Shown here: positions 7,930 through 14,878 of the stretch, in pieces
Position numbering within the stretch: position 1 is the stretch's first letter
Layout of the letters: every line of letters starts with the position of its first letter
DNA from: Deltaproteobacteria bacterium
Lineage (GTDB): Bacteria > Desulfobacterota > DSM-4660 > Desulfatiglandales > Desulfatiglandaceae
Assembly: GCA_018644785.1 (NCBI GenBank)
Contig: JABGPV010000068.1
Span: forward strand, 1-19,486
Direction of reading: 5' to 3'
DNA length: 19,486 nt
Position numbers and translations under genes: made by a program
Notes under the pieces: generated by a model
Seen by the model: the letters and a program-made list of their open reading frames with translations, nothing else
Database searches by the model: none
Told to the model about the DNA's origin: nothing

Positions 7930-8490
7930 ATGAAGAAAAGACTGGTTGTGGGTATTTCGGGAGCGAGCGGTGTCATATACGGCGTAAGGATGCTGGGCCT
8001 GCTCAAAGAGACTGACTATGAAACCCATCTCATCATTTCCGATTCAGGCAGGCGGAACATTGAGATTGAAACGGATTTCAAGGCGGGTGATGTGGAGGCC
8101 ATGGCCGACCATGTCTATGAAGACCGGGATGTGGGAGCGGCACTGGCCAGCGGATCCTTTCTGACCTGCGGCATGGTGGTGGCGCCCTGCACCATTAAGA
8201 CCCTTTCGGGAATTGCCAATTCATATACCAACAACCTTCTGGTGCGGGCCGCGGATGTCAATCTGAAAGAGGGTCGGAAGCTGGTTCTGGTGGTCAGGGA
8301 AACCCCCCTTCACAAAGGACATCTCAGGCTGATGACCATGGCGGCGGACATGGGGGCCCATATACTGCCCCCGGTTCCGTCTTTCTATCATCAACCGAAA
8401 ACCATTCAGGATATTATTGATCAAACCATCGGTAAGGTTTTTGATTACATGGGTATTGAACACGAGCTGTTCAGGCGATGGGAGGGGTGA
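7930..8490 (+). CDS. ubiX: UbiX-type flavin prenyltransferase
   Basis: UbiX joins a dimethylallyl group to reduced FMN to make the prenylated FMN that UbiD enzymes need. The 186-residue protein has the full set of family motifs: GISGASGVIYG (8-18), the SGSFLTCGMVVAPCT region (74-88), NNLLVRAADV (101-110), VVRETPLHKGHL (121-132) and PPVPSFYHQPKT (147-158). The ATG at 7930 is chosen because AAAGGTG lies just upstream and the protein begins at the standard KKRLVVGISG start. The frame is open back to 7741, but that would overlap the preceding gene and add unrelated residues. It lies in the same operon as its partner UbiD, four genes downstream. The last coding bases carry a GGAGGGG run, probably incidental. 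Confidence 0.95.
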   Translation: MKKRLVVGISGASGVIYGVRMLGLLKETDYETHLIISDSGRRNIEIETDFKAGDVEAMADHVYEDRDVGAALASGSFLTCGMVVAPCTIKTLSGIANSYTNNLLVRAADVNLKEGRKLVLVVRETPLHKGHLRLMTMAADMGAHILPPVPSFYHQPKTIQDIIDQTIGKVFDYMGIEHELFRRWEG

Positions 8491-8494
8491 AGAT

Positions 8495-8530
8495 TTGAAA
8501 CTTGAAAACTTGAAACTTGAGACTTGAAAT
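8495..8530 (+). repeat. Degenerate TTGAAAC short tandem repeat in the ubiX/FAD-subunit spacer
   Basis: Five head-to-tail units fill this stretch: TTGAAAC, TTGAAAAC, TTGAAAC, TTGAGAC and TTGAAAT. Two CAACTCG/CAACTCGT units follow at about 8550-8563. The array lies between the ubiX stop and the ribosome site of the next gene (GGAGGGG at about 8574). It has no evident coding potential. A related TTGAAA-like run (about 9444-9463) spans the stop codon of the next gene. Confidence 0.7.
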
Positions 8531-8583
8531 GCTATTTCTCGTTCCCATACAACTCGCAACTCGTAAAAAATCAGGAGGGGAAA

Positions 8584-9453
8584 ATGCTTTTACCAAAATT
8601 TGAATTCCATGAGCCCACAACGGTCGAAGAGGCCTGCCGGATGCTTGGAGAGCTGGGCGAAAAGGCGAAAACCCTTGCCGGCGGTACGGATTTATTCGTC
8701 AACATGAAAAAGAAAGTGCTGGCGCCGGAACATGTGGTATCACTTGATCGGATCGAATCCCTGGCAGAACTGGATTCTTCCAATGGAACACTGCGGATCG
8801 GCGCCTGCGCCAAGGCCGTGGAAATTGCTGAATCCGATGCGGTCAAGAAAGACTTTCCGGCTTTACGGGAAGGGGCAAGCAAACTGGGATCCCCCCTTAT
8901 CCGGAATCTGGCAACTGTGGGCGGAAACCTGGTGAGTGCGAGACCTGCCGCAGATTTCCCCCCGCCTTTGATGGCTTACGGCGCAGAGGTCGTTCTCAGA
9001 AGCAGCAAAGAGGAACGCACGGTTGCATTGGCAGATTTCATTGAGGGCCCTGGCCAAACGGTGATGGCCGCTGATGAAATTCTTGAATCCATACTTCTGG
9101 AAAAGCCGGAAGCCCATTCCGGAAGCGCTTATTTAAAGCTGGGTGTTCGAGAAGCTCTGGAGATTTCACTGGTCAACGTGGCCGTTTTGATCACCACGGA
9201 AGGGGCTGATGGTCCCATAAAGGCTGCACGGGTTGTAATGGGTTCGGTGGGACCCACCCCGCTGATGTCTCCATCTGCTGAAAAAACCCTTTTGGGAAAA
9301 AAACCGTCCGAAGCCCTTTTCCTGGCGGCGGGGGAAGCCGCGGCCATGGACAGCCGACCCATTGATGATTTCCGGGCGTCTGCCGATTACAAACGTGCCA
9401 TGGTCAAGGAATTGACCCGAAGGGCTCTGGCCCAGGCTTATAGTGAAATTTGA
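8584..9453 (+). CDS. Molybdenum hydroxylase FAD-binding (medium) subunit
   Basis: This 289-residue protein is the FAD subunit of a xanthine-oxidase-family enzyme (CoxM type). It passes electrons from the iron-sulfur subunit to an external acceptor. The two flavin-binding motifs are AGGTDLF (32-38) and TVGGNLVSARPAADFPPPL (111-129), followed by a C-terminal CO-dehydrogenase flavoprotein domain from about 180. Only two cysteines are present (C18, C75), so there cannot be the extra [4Fe-4S] insertion seen in 4-hydroxybenzoyl-CoA reductase. The ATG is chosen because a GGAGGGG ribosome site lies immediately upstream; the frame stays open further back into the repeat array. Gene order FAD, FeS, Mo matches coxMSL. 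The spacer before it (93 bases) is repeat-rich. Confidence 0.93.
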   Translation: MLLPKFEFHEPTTVEEACRMLGELGEKAKTLAGGTDLFVNMKKKVLAPEHVVSLDRIESLAELDSSNGTLRIGACAKAVEIAESDAVKKDFPALREGASKLGSPLIRNLATVGGNLVSARPAADFPPPLMAYGAEVVLRSSKEERTVALADFIEGPGQTVMAADEILESILLEKPEAHSGSAYLKLGVREALEISLVNVAVLITTEGADGPIKAARVVMGSVGPTPLMSPSAEKTLLGKKPSEALFLAAGEAAAMDSRPIDDFRASADYKRAMVKELTRRALAQAYSEI

Positions 9454-9499
9454 AAATTGAAATTGGGAAAGACCTGAAGCACGCAAGTGTATTACCGAA

Positions 9500-9524
9500 T
9501 TTCTAATTTCCGGTTTCTAATTTC
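9500..9524 (+). repeat. Two direct copies of TTTCTAATTTC upstream of the FeS-subunit gene
   Basis: The 11-base unit TTTCTAATTTC occurs at 9500-9510 and 9514-9524, separated by three bases, within the 89-base spacer between the FAD and FeS subunit genes. The spacer also begins with TTGAAA-like units, giving it the same low-complexity character as 8495-8530. No function is evident. The ribosome site AGGGAG follows at about 9530. Confidence 0.65.
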
Positions 9525-9542
9525 GAGTTAGGGAGAATTACC

Positions 9543-10013
9543 ATGAAAAAGATGATCTGCCTTACCATAAACGGCAAGGAATATGAGTTGGCCGCGGCGC
9601 CCAACATGACCCTGGCGGACCTTCTCAGGGAAGAACTTCTATTGACGGGCACCAAAAAGGGATGTGAACTGGGAGACTGCGGGACATGTACCGTCATTAT
9701 GAATGGCAAAGCAGTGAATTCCTGCCTGGTACTGGCTGTTCAGGCCTCCGGCAAGGAGATTACCACTGTGGAGGGTCTGGAAACGGACGAGGGCTTGCAC
9801 CCCCTGCAGGAAAAGTTTATTGAAAACGGCGCTATTCAGTGCGGGTTTTGTACGTCCGGCATGCTGCTCAGCGCAAAAACGCTTCTGGACAAAAACCCCA
9901 AACCGGATGAACTGGAGATCCGCACCGCCATATCCGGCAATCTTTGCAGATGTACCGGATATCAGAAGATTGTGGAGTCCATCAAAGATGCAAGCGAAAT
10001 GGATCCCCGGTAA
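9543..10013 (+). CDS. Molybdenum hydroxylase [2Fe-2S] (small) subunit
   Basis: The 156-residue protein has the two-domain layout of CoxS-type subunits and carries two [2Fe-2S] clusters that link the Mo site to FAD. The plant-ferredoxin-like N-terminal domain binds one cluster through C41, C46, C49 and C61 (CELGDCGTC, then C61). The helical C-terminal domain binds the other through C100, C103, C135 and C137 (QCGFC and CRCTGY). All eight ligands are present, so a working subunit is expected. The ATG follows an AGGGAG ribosome site. It lies between the FAD and Mo subunit genes in the coxMSL order. Its specific electron-transfer partner is the enzyme encoded by its two neighbours. Confidence 0.96.
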   Translation: MKKMICLTINGKEYELAAAPNMTLADLLREELLLTGTKKGCELGDCGTCTVIMNGKAVNSCLVLAVQASGKEITTVEGLETDEGLHPLQEKFIENGAIQCGFCTSGMLLSAKTLLDKNPKPDELEIRTAISGNLCRCTGYQKIVESIKDASEMDPR

Positions 10014-10096
10014 CCTTGCCAATCGGTTGGTTCGGTGGTGAATACGTCTGCTGTTTAATTTATCGCTGTCCCAATATTCCCATAGGGAGATGAAAA

Positions 10097-12457
10097 ATGA
10101 CCGAATATCACGTAGTCAATGGACGAGCGCCCCGGTTGGATGCACCTGCCAAGGCCACCGGGCGTGCCATGTATGTGGATGACATCAAGCTGCCGGGGAT
10201 GCTGTACGGTGCGGTGTTGCAGAGCCCCCTGGCCCATGCCAGAATCCTCAATGTCGATACTTCCAAAGCCCTGAAACTGGCCGGGGTAAAATCAGTGTTG
10301 ACCGCCGAAAATGCGAGCATGGTGCCGTACGGCGTCAGTCCCGCCAGGTACGATGAAACGCTTTTCGTAAAGGACAGGGCACGTTATATCGGTGATGAAA
10401 TTGCCGCTGTTGCCGCGGTGGATCTGGAAACCGCTCTGGAAGCGGTGTCCCTGATCGATGTGGAGTATGAGGAACTGCCGGCGGTGTTTACCATGGAAGA
10501 AGCCATGGCTGAAGGGGCGCCGCAAATCCATGAAAAATATCCCGGAAACATATGTGCTGAAGTCCACCAGGAATTTGGAAATGTGGAAGAAGCCTTTGCT
10601 CAGTGCGACCTGATTCGGACCGACACGTTCCTGAATAAAAGACAGGACGGCGCGTTCCTGGAGCCGAACGGCGTTGTGGCGGATTTTGACCGAAATGGTT
10701 ATTTGACACTGCATTCATCCACCCAGTCACCCCATTATGTCATGCGCGTCATCGCCATGGTACTGGGCCTTCCGGTGGGCAAGGTTCGGGTAAAGAAGCC
10801 CTATGTGGGCGGCGGTTTCGGACCCAAGGCCGCGACCAATTCCATTGAGCTGGCCTCCTGTCTGCTTTCCATGAAGACCGGTAAACCGGTAAAAATGAAT
10901 TTTACGCGGGAACAGGTCTTCCTGTTTTCCAGGGCCAGACATCAGTTCAAGCATACCCTGACCACCGGCGTCAAAAAAGACGGCACCCTCATGGCCCTCA
11001 CCAACGAATGTTATTTGGAAGGGGGGGCGTACGCCAGTTTCGGCATTGCCACCGTTTATTATGCGGGCTCCCTCCTGGGCGCCCCTTACCGGCTGCCCAA
11101 TATGAAGTATGACGGCTACCGGTTGTACACCAATCGACCTGCCTGCGGGGCTCAGCGGGGCCATGGCGGGGTTGCGTCTCGGGCTGCCTGGGAACAACAG
11201 ATTGATTTTATCGCCGAAGAATTGGGGATGGATCCCGTTGAGATCAGAATGAAAAATTCCATGGAAGCGGGGGATATCACTTGCAACGACTTCAATACCA
11301 GCAGTTTCGGCATGAAAGAATGTATTGAGGCGGTGAAGGAAGGGTCTAACTGGAGTGAGAAAAAGGGGAAAATGCCCGAGGGTAAAGGGATTGGTATTGC
11401 CACGGGGTTTTTCGTGTCAGGTGCCGGGTACCCCATTTACCGGTCGGAAACGGCTCATTCCACGGTGGTCATCAAGCTGAATGAGGACGGGGGAACAGCC
11501 CATGTCCTCACCGGAAGTGCGGAAATCGGACAGGGTTCCGATACGGCCATGGGCATGATTGCCGCCGAGGCCCTGGGTGTGCCGTTGGATTGCATCAAAG
11601 TCTCTTCCGGCGACACGGACTACAGCGTTGACCTGGGAGCCTATTCCAGTCGCCAGACCCTCATGACGGGGCATGCCACCAAGAATGCCGCGGAAGACCT
11701 GAAAGGCCAGATCCTGGATGTTCTGGGCGAAAAGCTGAAAGTACCGGTGGACCAGATGGACATCAAGAACGGATTCGTCGTATTCAAGGGAGAAACCCCT
11801 GATTTCAGCGGTATTCGGACCATCTATGCCAAAGAACATCGGGGATTTTTCGACAACCCTGGACAGGATGAACCGCTTACTTTTAAAGAGGCCGCCCGGA
11901 TGGCCTTTCTGGCCAGAGGGTCCATGGTGGGCACCGGCAGTTACAAGCCGGGCGACCTGGGCGGTAAGTTCAAAGGCGCTGCCGTGGGCACGTCTCCGGC
12001 CTATGGTCCGTCGGCACAGGTGGTGGAGATTACGGTGGACAAAGGCACGGGAAAGATCACCATCGATCGAATGACCGATGCCCATGACTGTGGCTTCGCC
12101 ATCAACCGTACCTCCGTGGAAGCCCAGATGCAGGGTTCCCTCTCCATGGGCGTGGGTGAGGCCATGTATGAGGAAGTGAAATTCGATGATAAAGGTAAAA
12201 TCCTGAATGCGAACCTGGGTGAGTATAAGATTGCCACGGCCCTGGATATGCCCAATGTGGATGCCATCATAGTGGAAAGCAATGAGCCCAACGGTCCTTT
12301 CGGGGCCAAGGAGGTGGGGGAAGGGGCCATCATGCCCACCATTCCCGCCATTCTGAATGCACTCTACGATGCTACCGGCGTACGGGTTCAGGAATTGCCC
12401 CTGACGCCCGAACGGGTCTTCAAGGCCATCCAGGCAAAGGAAGAAAAAGAAAAATAG
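10097..12457 (+). CDS. Molybdenum hydroxylase Mo-cofactor (large) subunit
   Basis: At 786 residues this is the catalytic subunit of a xanthine-oxidase-family enzyme, which hydroxylates a ring or aldehyde carbon with water-derived oxygen. Molybdopterin-contact segments include GGGFG (238-242), the IGQGSDT loop (477-483) and YSSRQTLMTGHA (516-527). The catalytic glutamate is E742 in GAKEVGEG (736-743). Where many members read RGFG, this one has RGHG (354-357), which may change the substrate pocket. The subunit set resembles the aromatic- or heteroaromatic-CoA dehydrogenase/reductase group rather than CO dehydrogenase, because no CODH-like active-site loop (AYRCSFR) is visible. Context (UbiD, CoA ligase) suggests a CoA-ester of a ring acid as substrate, by inference. 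An AGGGAG ribosome site precedes the ATG. No XdhC-type sulfuration gene is present in the window. Confidence 0.94.
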   Translation: MTEYHVVNGRAPRLDAPAKATGRAMYVDDIKLPGMLYGAVLQSPLAHARILNVDTSKALKLAGVKSVLTAENASMVPYGVSPARYDETLFVKDRARYIGDEIAAVAAVDLETALEAVSLIDVEYEELPAVFTMEEAMAEGAPQIHEKYPGNICAEVHQEFGNVEEAFAQCDLIRTDTFLNKRQDGAFLEPNGVVADFDRNGYLTLHSSTQSPHYVMRVIAMVLGLPVGKVRVKKPYVGGGFGPKAATNSIELASCLLSMKTGKPVKMNFTREQVFLFSRARHQFKHTLTTGVKKDGTLMALTNECYLEGGAYASFGIATVYYAGSLLGAPYRLPNMKYDGYRLYTNRPACGAQRGHGGVASRAAWEQQIDFIAEELGMDPVEIRMKNSMEAGDITCNDFNTSSFGMKECIEAVKEGSNWSEKKGKMPEGKGIGIATGFFVSGAGYPIYRSETAHSTVVIKLNEDGGTAHVLTGSAEIGQGSDTAMGMIAAEALGVPLDCIKVSSGDTDYSVDLGAYSSRQTLMTGHATKNAAEDLKGQILDVLGEKLKVPVDQMDIKNGFVVFKGETPDFSGIRTIYAKEHRGFFDNPGQDEPLTFKEAARMAFLARGSMVGTGSYKPGDLGGKFKGAAVGTSPAYGPSAQVVEITVDKGTGKITIDRMTDAHDCGFAINRTSVEAQMQGSLSMGVGEAMYEEVKFDDKGKILNANLGEYKIATALDMPNVDAIIVESNEPNGPFGAKEVGEGAIMPTIPAILNALYDATGVRVQELPLTPERVFKAIQAKEEKEK

Positions 12458-12465
12458 AAGGAAAA

Positions 12466-12532
12466 AGGGTGCAGAGGGCAGTTATCAGGGGCAGGATGCG
12501 ATCTTAAACTGGTTTTTCTGCACCCTGACAAC
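12466..12532 (+). other. Overlapping inverted repeats in the Mo-subunit/E1 spacer
   Basis: AGGGTGCAGA (12466-12475) is an exact inverted match to TCTGCACCCT (12517-12526). GTTATCAGGG (12481-12490) matches CCCTGACAAC (12523-12532) with one mismatch. The two right arms share CCCT, so only one pairing can form at a time. The element ends about 10 bases before the weak AGGT ribosome site of the E1-like gene and may control its expression. No T run follows, so it is not an obvious terminator. Confidence 0.5.
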
Positions 12533-12553
12533 TCAAAAGCACAGGTCCAAAAA

Positions 12554-13303
12554 ATGTCAACCCCATTATCTCCGGAAGAAGCCCTTCGGTACCAGCGGCA
12601 GGTGATCCTGCCCCAGATCGGTGAGGAAGGCCAGAAGACGCTTCAAAGATCCCGCATTTTTCTGGCGGGCCTGGGAGGTTTGGGGTCCATTTCAGCATAT
12701 TATCTTGTGGCGGCAGGGCTAGGGCAGCTGCGGGCGGTGGATAAAGACCGGGTGGAATTGGGAAACCTGAACCGGCAATTGCTGCATTTTACAGGTGATG
12801 TTGGTGAATCCAAGGCCGAATCTGCGAAAAGAAAACTTCAAAGCCTGAATCCCCATTGCAGGGTTGAGGCACTCCATGAGGCGCTTAGCGTCGATAACGG
12901 GGAAATGTTGGTTGGAGATGCCCATCTGATTGTGGATGGAACCGATAATTTAGAGACACGAAAGATCTTGAATCGTGTGTCCTTGAAGAAGGGGATCCCC
13001 TTTTTTTTTGGCGGTGTGGATGGGCTGACGGGTATGACCACTACATTCATACCCGGTAAGACCCCTTGTTTTGAGTGTCTTTTCCCCGATGGGACCCCCG
13101 ATAAGGGGCCACCGGGAGTTTTAGGGCCCTTGCCGGGAATCATTGGGGCTCTTCAAGCCTTGGCGGCCATTAACTTTCTGGTGGGAGTCCCTCACGGTTT
13201 GCTCACGGGCCGAATGTTATATGTGGATGGTGCTACCATGAATTTTAAAATGATTGAAATGGGAAAGAATTCCCGATGCCGTGTGTGCGGCGCCGATTTA
13301 TGA
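12554..13303 (+). CDS. ThiF/MoeB/HesA-family E1-like adenylyltransferase
   Basis: Proteins of this family adenylate the C-terminal Gly-Gly of a small sulfur-carrier protein. The 249-residue protein has the nucleotide-binding loop GLGGLGS (39-45), acidic D63 and D65, NLNRQ (71-75), K87, D131 in DGTDN, and two CxxC pairs for structural zinc (C172/C175 and C242/C245). No cysteine lies between C175 and C242. The position of the conserved MoeB/ThiF active-site cysteine is K184 or nearby (DKGPPGVLGP), so a thioester or disulfide step through that residue is impossible. The start has only a weak AGGT ribosome site. The next gene, 17 bases downstream, encodes a matching sulfur carrier. Linkage to the Mo hydroxylase suggests a part in Mo-cofactor sulfur supply, but thiazole or thiocarboxylate chemistry is also possible. 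Confidence 0.9.
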   Translation: MSTPLSPEEALRYQRQVILPQIGEEGQKTLQRSRIFLAGLGGLGSISAYYLVAAGLGQLRAVDKDRVELGNLNRQLLHFTGDVGESKAESAKRKLQSLNPHCRVEALHEALSVDNGEMLVGDAHLIVDGTDNLETRKILNRVSLKKGIPFFFGGVDGLTGMTTTFIPGKTPCFECLFPDGTPDKGPPGVLGPLPGIIGALQALAAINFLVGVPHGLLTGRMLYVDGATMNFKMIEMGKNSRCRVCGADL

Positions 13304-13320
13304 TAAGGAGGAAAGGTCTC

Positions 13321-13542
13321 ATGAATAAAGACGCCGAAATGATCGAAGTGACCCTTAATGGTTTTAAGGAAAAGGTGATAAAAGGATCCTCCATTACTGA
13401 ATTGATTCTGGAATATGACGAAATGGAGTCTGCCATGATGGTGGAGCGGAACGGGCGGTTCGTTTATTCCCAGGATTATGACACGATCTCGCCTGAGGCT
13501 GGAGACGTTCTGGAATTTATTCATCCGGATTTTGGTGGTTGA
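13321..13542 (+). CDS. ThiS/MoaD-family sulfur-carrier protein
   Basis: This 73-residue beta-grasp protein ends in PDFGG, the exposed Gly-Gly tail that E1-like proteins adenylate and that becomes a thiocarboxylate. The VERNGRFV segment and the GDVLEFIHP stretch before the tail are typical of ThiS/MoaD proteins; the core looks closer to ThiS. The frame is open upstream to 13276, but the ATG at 13321 is preceded by a very strong AAGGAGG ribosome site and gives the right length. It is the last gene of the plus-strand run, 17 bases after its E1-like partner. With no thiG or moaE in view, the acceptor of its sulfur is not visible; a role in the cofactor of the adjacent Mo enzyme is an inference. 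Confidence 0.9.
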   Translation: MNKDAEMIEVTLNGFKEKVIKGSSITELILEYDEMESAMMVERNGRFVYSQDYDTISPEAGDVLEFIHPDFGG

Positions 13543-13770
13543 ACCCCCGCTCAATTTTCATTCCTGAAAGAATTTTGTTGTTCTTCATTTATTTATTTCT
13601 CTAAACAACCCTTTCAATGTTATCATGAAAAACGATCTTGATTTTTCTTTTATAGAAAATCTTAGTATGTTTTTGTAAGGACAGTATTCAAAGAGTTCCG
13701 ATTGGAATCTTGAAACCCGATCCCTATGGTATGGAAATGCGTTAGGAAAGCGGGTGTCAGAGAGGAAAAT
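13543..13770 (+). other. AT-rich spacer between the sulfur-carrier gene and the HD-GYP regulator
   Basis: This stretch holds no convincing gene. A small hairpin (TTTCA at 13556-13560 with TGAAA at 13565-13569) followed by a T-rich tract could be a weak operon terminator. TTGATT (13638-13643) with TAGTAT (13663-13668) at 19 bases is a poor promoter candidate for the downstream regulator. Both are guesses from inspection. Confidence 0.3.
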
Positions 13771-14865
13771 GTGGCTGAGCGGATTGCTTTTGTAGATAAC
13801 GACGAAATCGTTCTGCGGACCTTGAGCCGGGTTTTTGAGAATGAACCCTATGAGGTCTTTACATTCGATACGCCTTCAAAAGCGATGGTGGCCATGGAGC
13901 AGCATCCGTTTTGTGTGGTGGTGTCGGATCAGATGATGCCGGAAATGGACGGCACTGTATTTCTTGGGGAAGTGCGTGAGAGATGGCCGGATACCGTGCG
14001 TATTCTATTGACCGGGTATGCGAAGACGGATACGGTTATCAAGGCCATTAATGAAGGCAGCGTTTTTCGCTTTGTCTGCAAACCATGGGAAATTCAAGAG
14101 CTGAGACAGATTGTGAAGGACGCCGTCGGTCAATACCGCCTTGTCAATGAGCACCGAGAGTTGACACAGCTGACGGAGGAACAGAACCGGGAACTGCTTG
14201 AGCTGAACCAGGACTTGGAAAAAAGAGTTCAGGAGAGAACGCGACAGTTGAGGAACAACGAAGAAGCGTTGAAAAACACCCTGACCCAACTCCGTTCATC
14301 TCTGGAGGCAACCATTCTGGCCCTGGCCGCAACGGCGGAAGCCAGGGACCCTTATACGGCGGGGCACCAGCGTCGGGTTTCCGATTTGTCGAGGGCTATT
14401 GCGCAGAAAATGGGCCTTCCCCAGGATCAGGTGGATGGTGTCCGTATGGCGGGTTCAATACATGATCTGGGGAAGATCTATGTGCCTTCGGAAATCCTGA
14501 ATAAGCCGGGTAAAATCAGGGAAAACGAATTTGAACTGGTGAAGTCGCATCCCCAGGTGGGCTATGAGATATTAAATACCATTGATTTTCCATGGCCCGT
14601 GGCTGAGATTGAACTTCAGCATCACGAACGCCTGGATGGTTCAGGCTATCCAAAAGGGCTTAAAGGCGATGAAATTCTGCTGGAGGCCAGGATCGTGGCG
14701 GTTGCGGACGTGGTGGAGAGCATGTCCTCCCACAGACCCTATCGTCCGGCGCTGGGTACTGAAAAAGCCCTGGAGGAAATCATGGCCGGCCGCGGAAGAC
14801 TCTATGATGAAAGGGTGGTGGATGCCTGCCTGTCGGTTTTCAACGAGGACAATTTTACCCTTTAG
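13771..14865 (+). CDS. Response regulator with HD-GYP output domain (RpfG-like)
   Basis: A receiver domain occupies residues 1-120, with acidic pocket D9/D11, phosphoacceptor D53 (SDQMMPEMDG), T81 and K104 (FVCKPW). A helical, probably coiled-coil linker follows (about 125-180). An HD-GYP domain covers about 185-364, with HD at 231-232, HHE at 284-286 and GYP at 292-294. HD-GYP domains usually hydrolyse cyclic di-GMP, so this is probably a phosphorylation-controlled c-di-GMP phosphodiesterase. The GTG at 13771 is preferred because AGAGAGG lies 5 bases upstream and the protein then starts just before the first beta strand. The ATG at 13726 has no ribosome site and adds 15 unconserved residues. 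No histidine kinase is adjacent. It converges on the next gene with only 13 bases between stop codons. Confidence 0.93.
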   Translation: MAERIAFVDNDEIVLRTLSRVFENEPYEVFTFDTPSKAMVAMEQHPFCVVVSDQMMPEMDGTVFLGEVRERWPDTVRILLTGYAKTDTVIKAINEGSVFRFVCKPWEIQELRQIVKDAVGQYRLVNEHRELTQLTEEQNRELLELNQDLEKRVQERTRQLRNNEEALKNTLTQLRSSLEATILALAATAEARDPYTAGHQRRVSDLSRAIAQKMGLPQDQVDGVRMAGSIHDLGKIYVPSEILNKPGKIRENEFELVKSHPQVGYEILNTIDFPWPVAEIELQHHERLDGSGYPKGLKGDEILLEARIVAVADVVESMSSHRPYRPALGTEKALEEIMAGRGRLYDERVVDACLSVFNEDNFTL

Positions 14866-14878
14866 CAGTACCTTATAT

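Noticed and set aside
11417..12085. A 222-codon minus-strand open frame within the Mo-subunit gene
   Set aside because: The plus strand encodes conserved catalytic motifs through this whole stretch; the antisense frame has no start signal or homologous look.
3535..12457. Anaerobic phenol-type pathway (carboxylation, CoA ligation, reductive dehydroxylation) as the first reading of the operon
   Set aside because: Not excluded, but down-weighted: the FAD subunit lacks cysteines for the 4-hydroxybenzoyl-CoA reductase cluster and no phenylphosphate synthase genes are present.
10097..12457. Carbon monoxide dehydrogenase as the identity of the Mo enzyme
   Set aside because: The coxMSL order fits, but the CODH active-site loop AYRCSFR is not visible and the neighbours are ring-acid catabolism genes rather than cox accessory genes.
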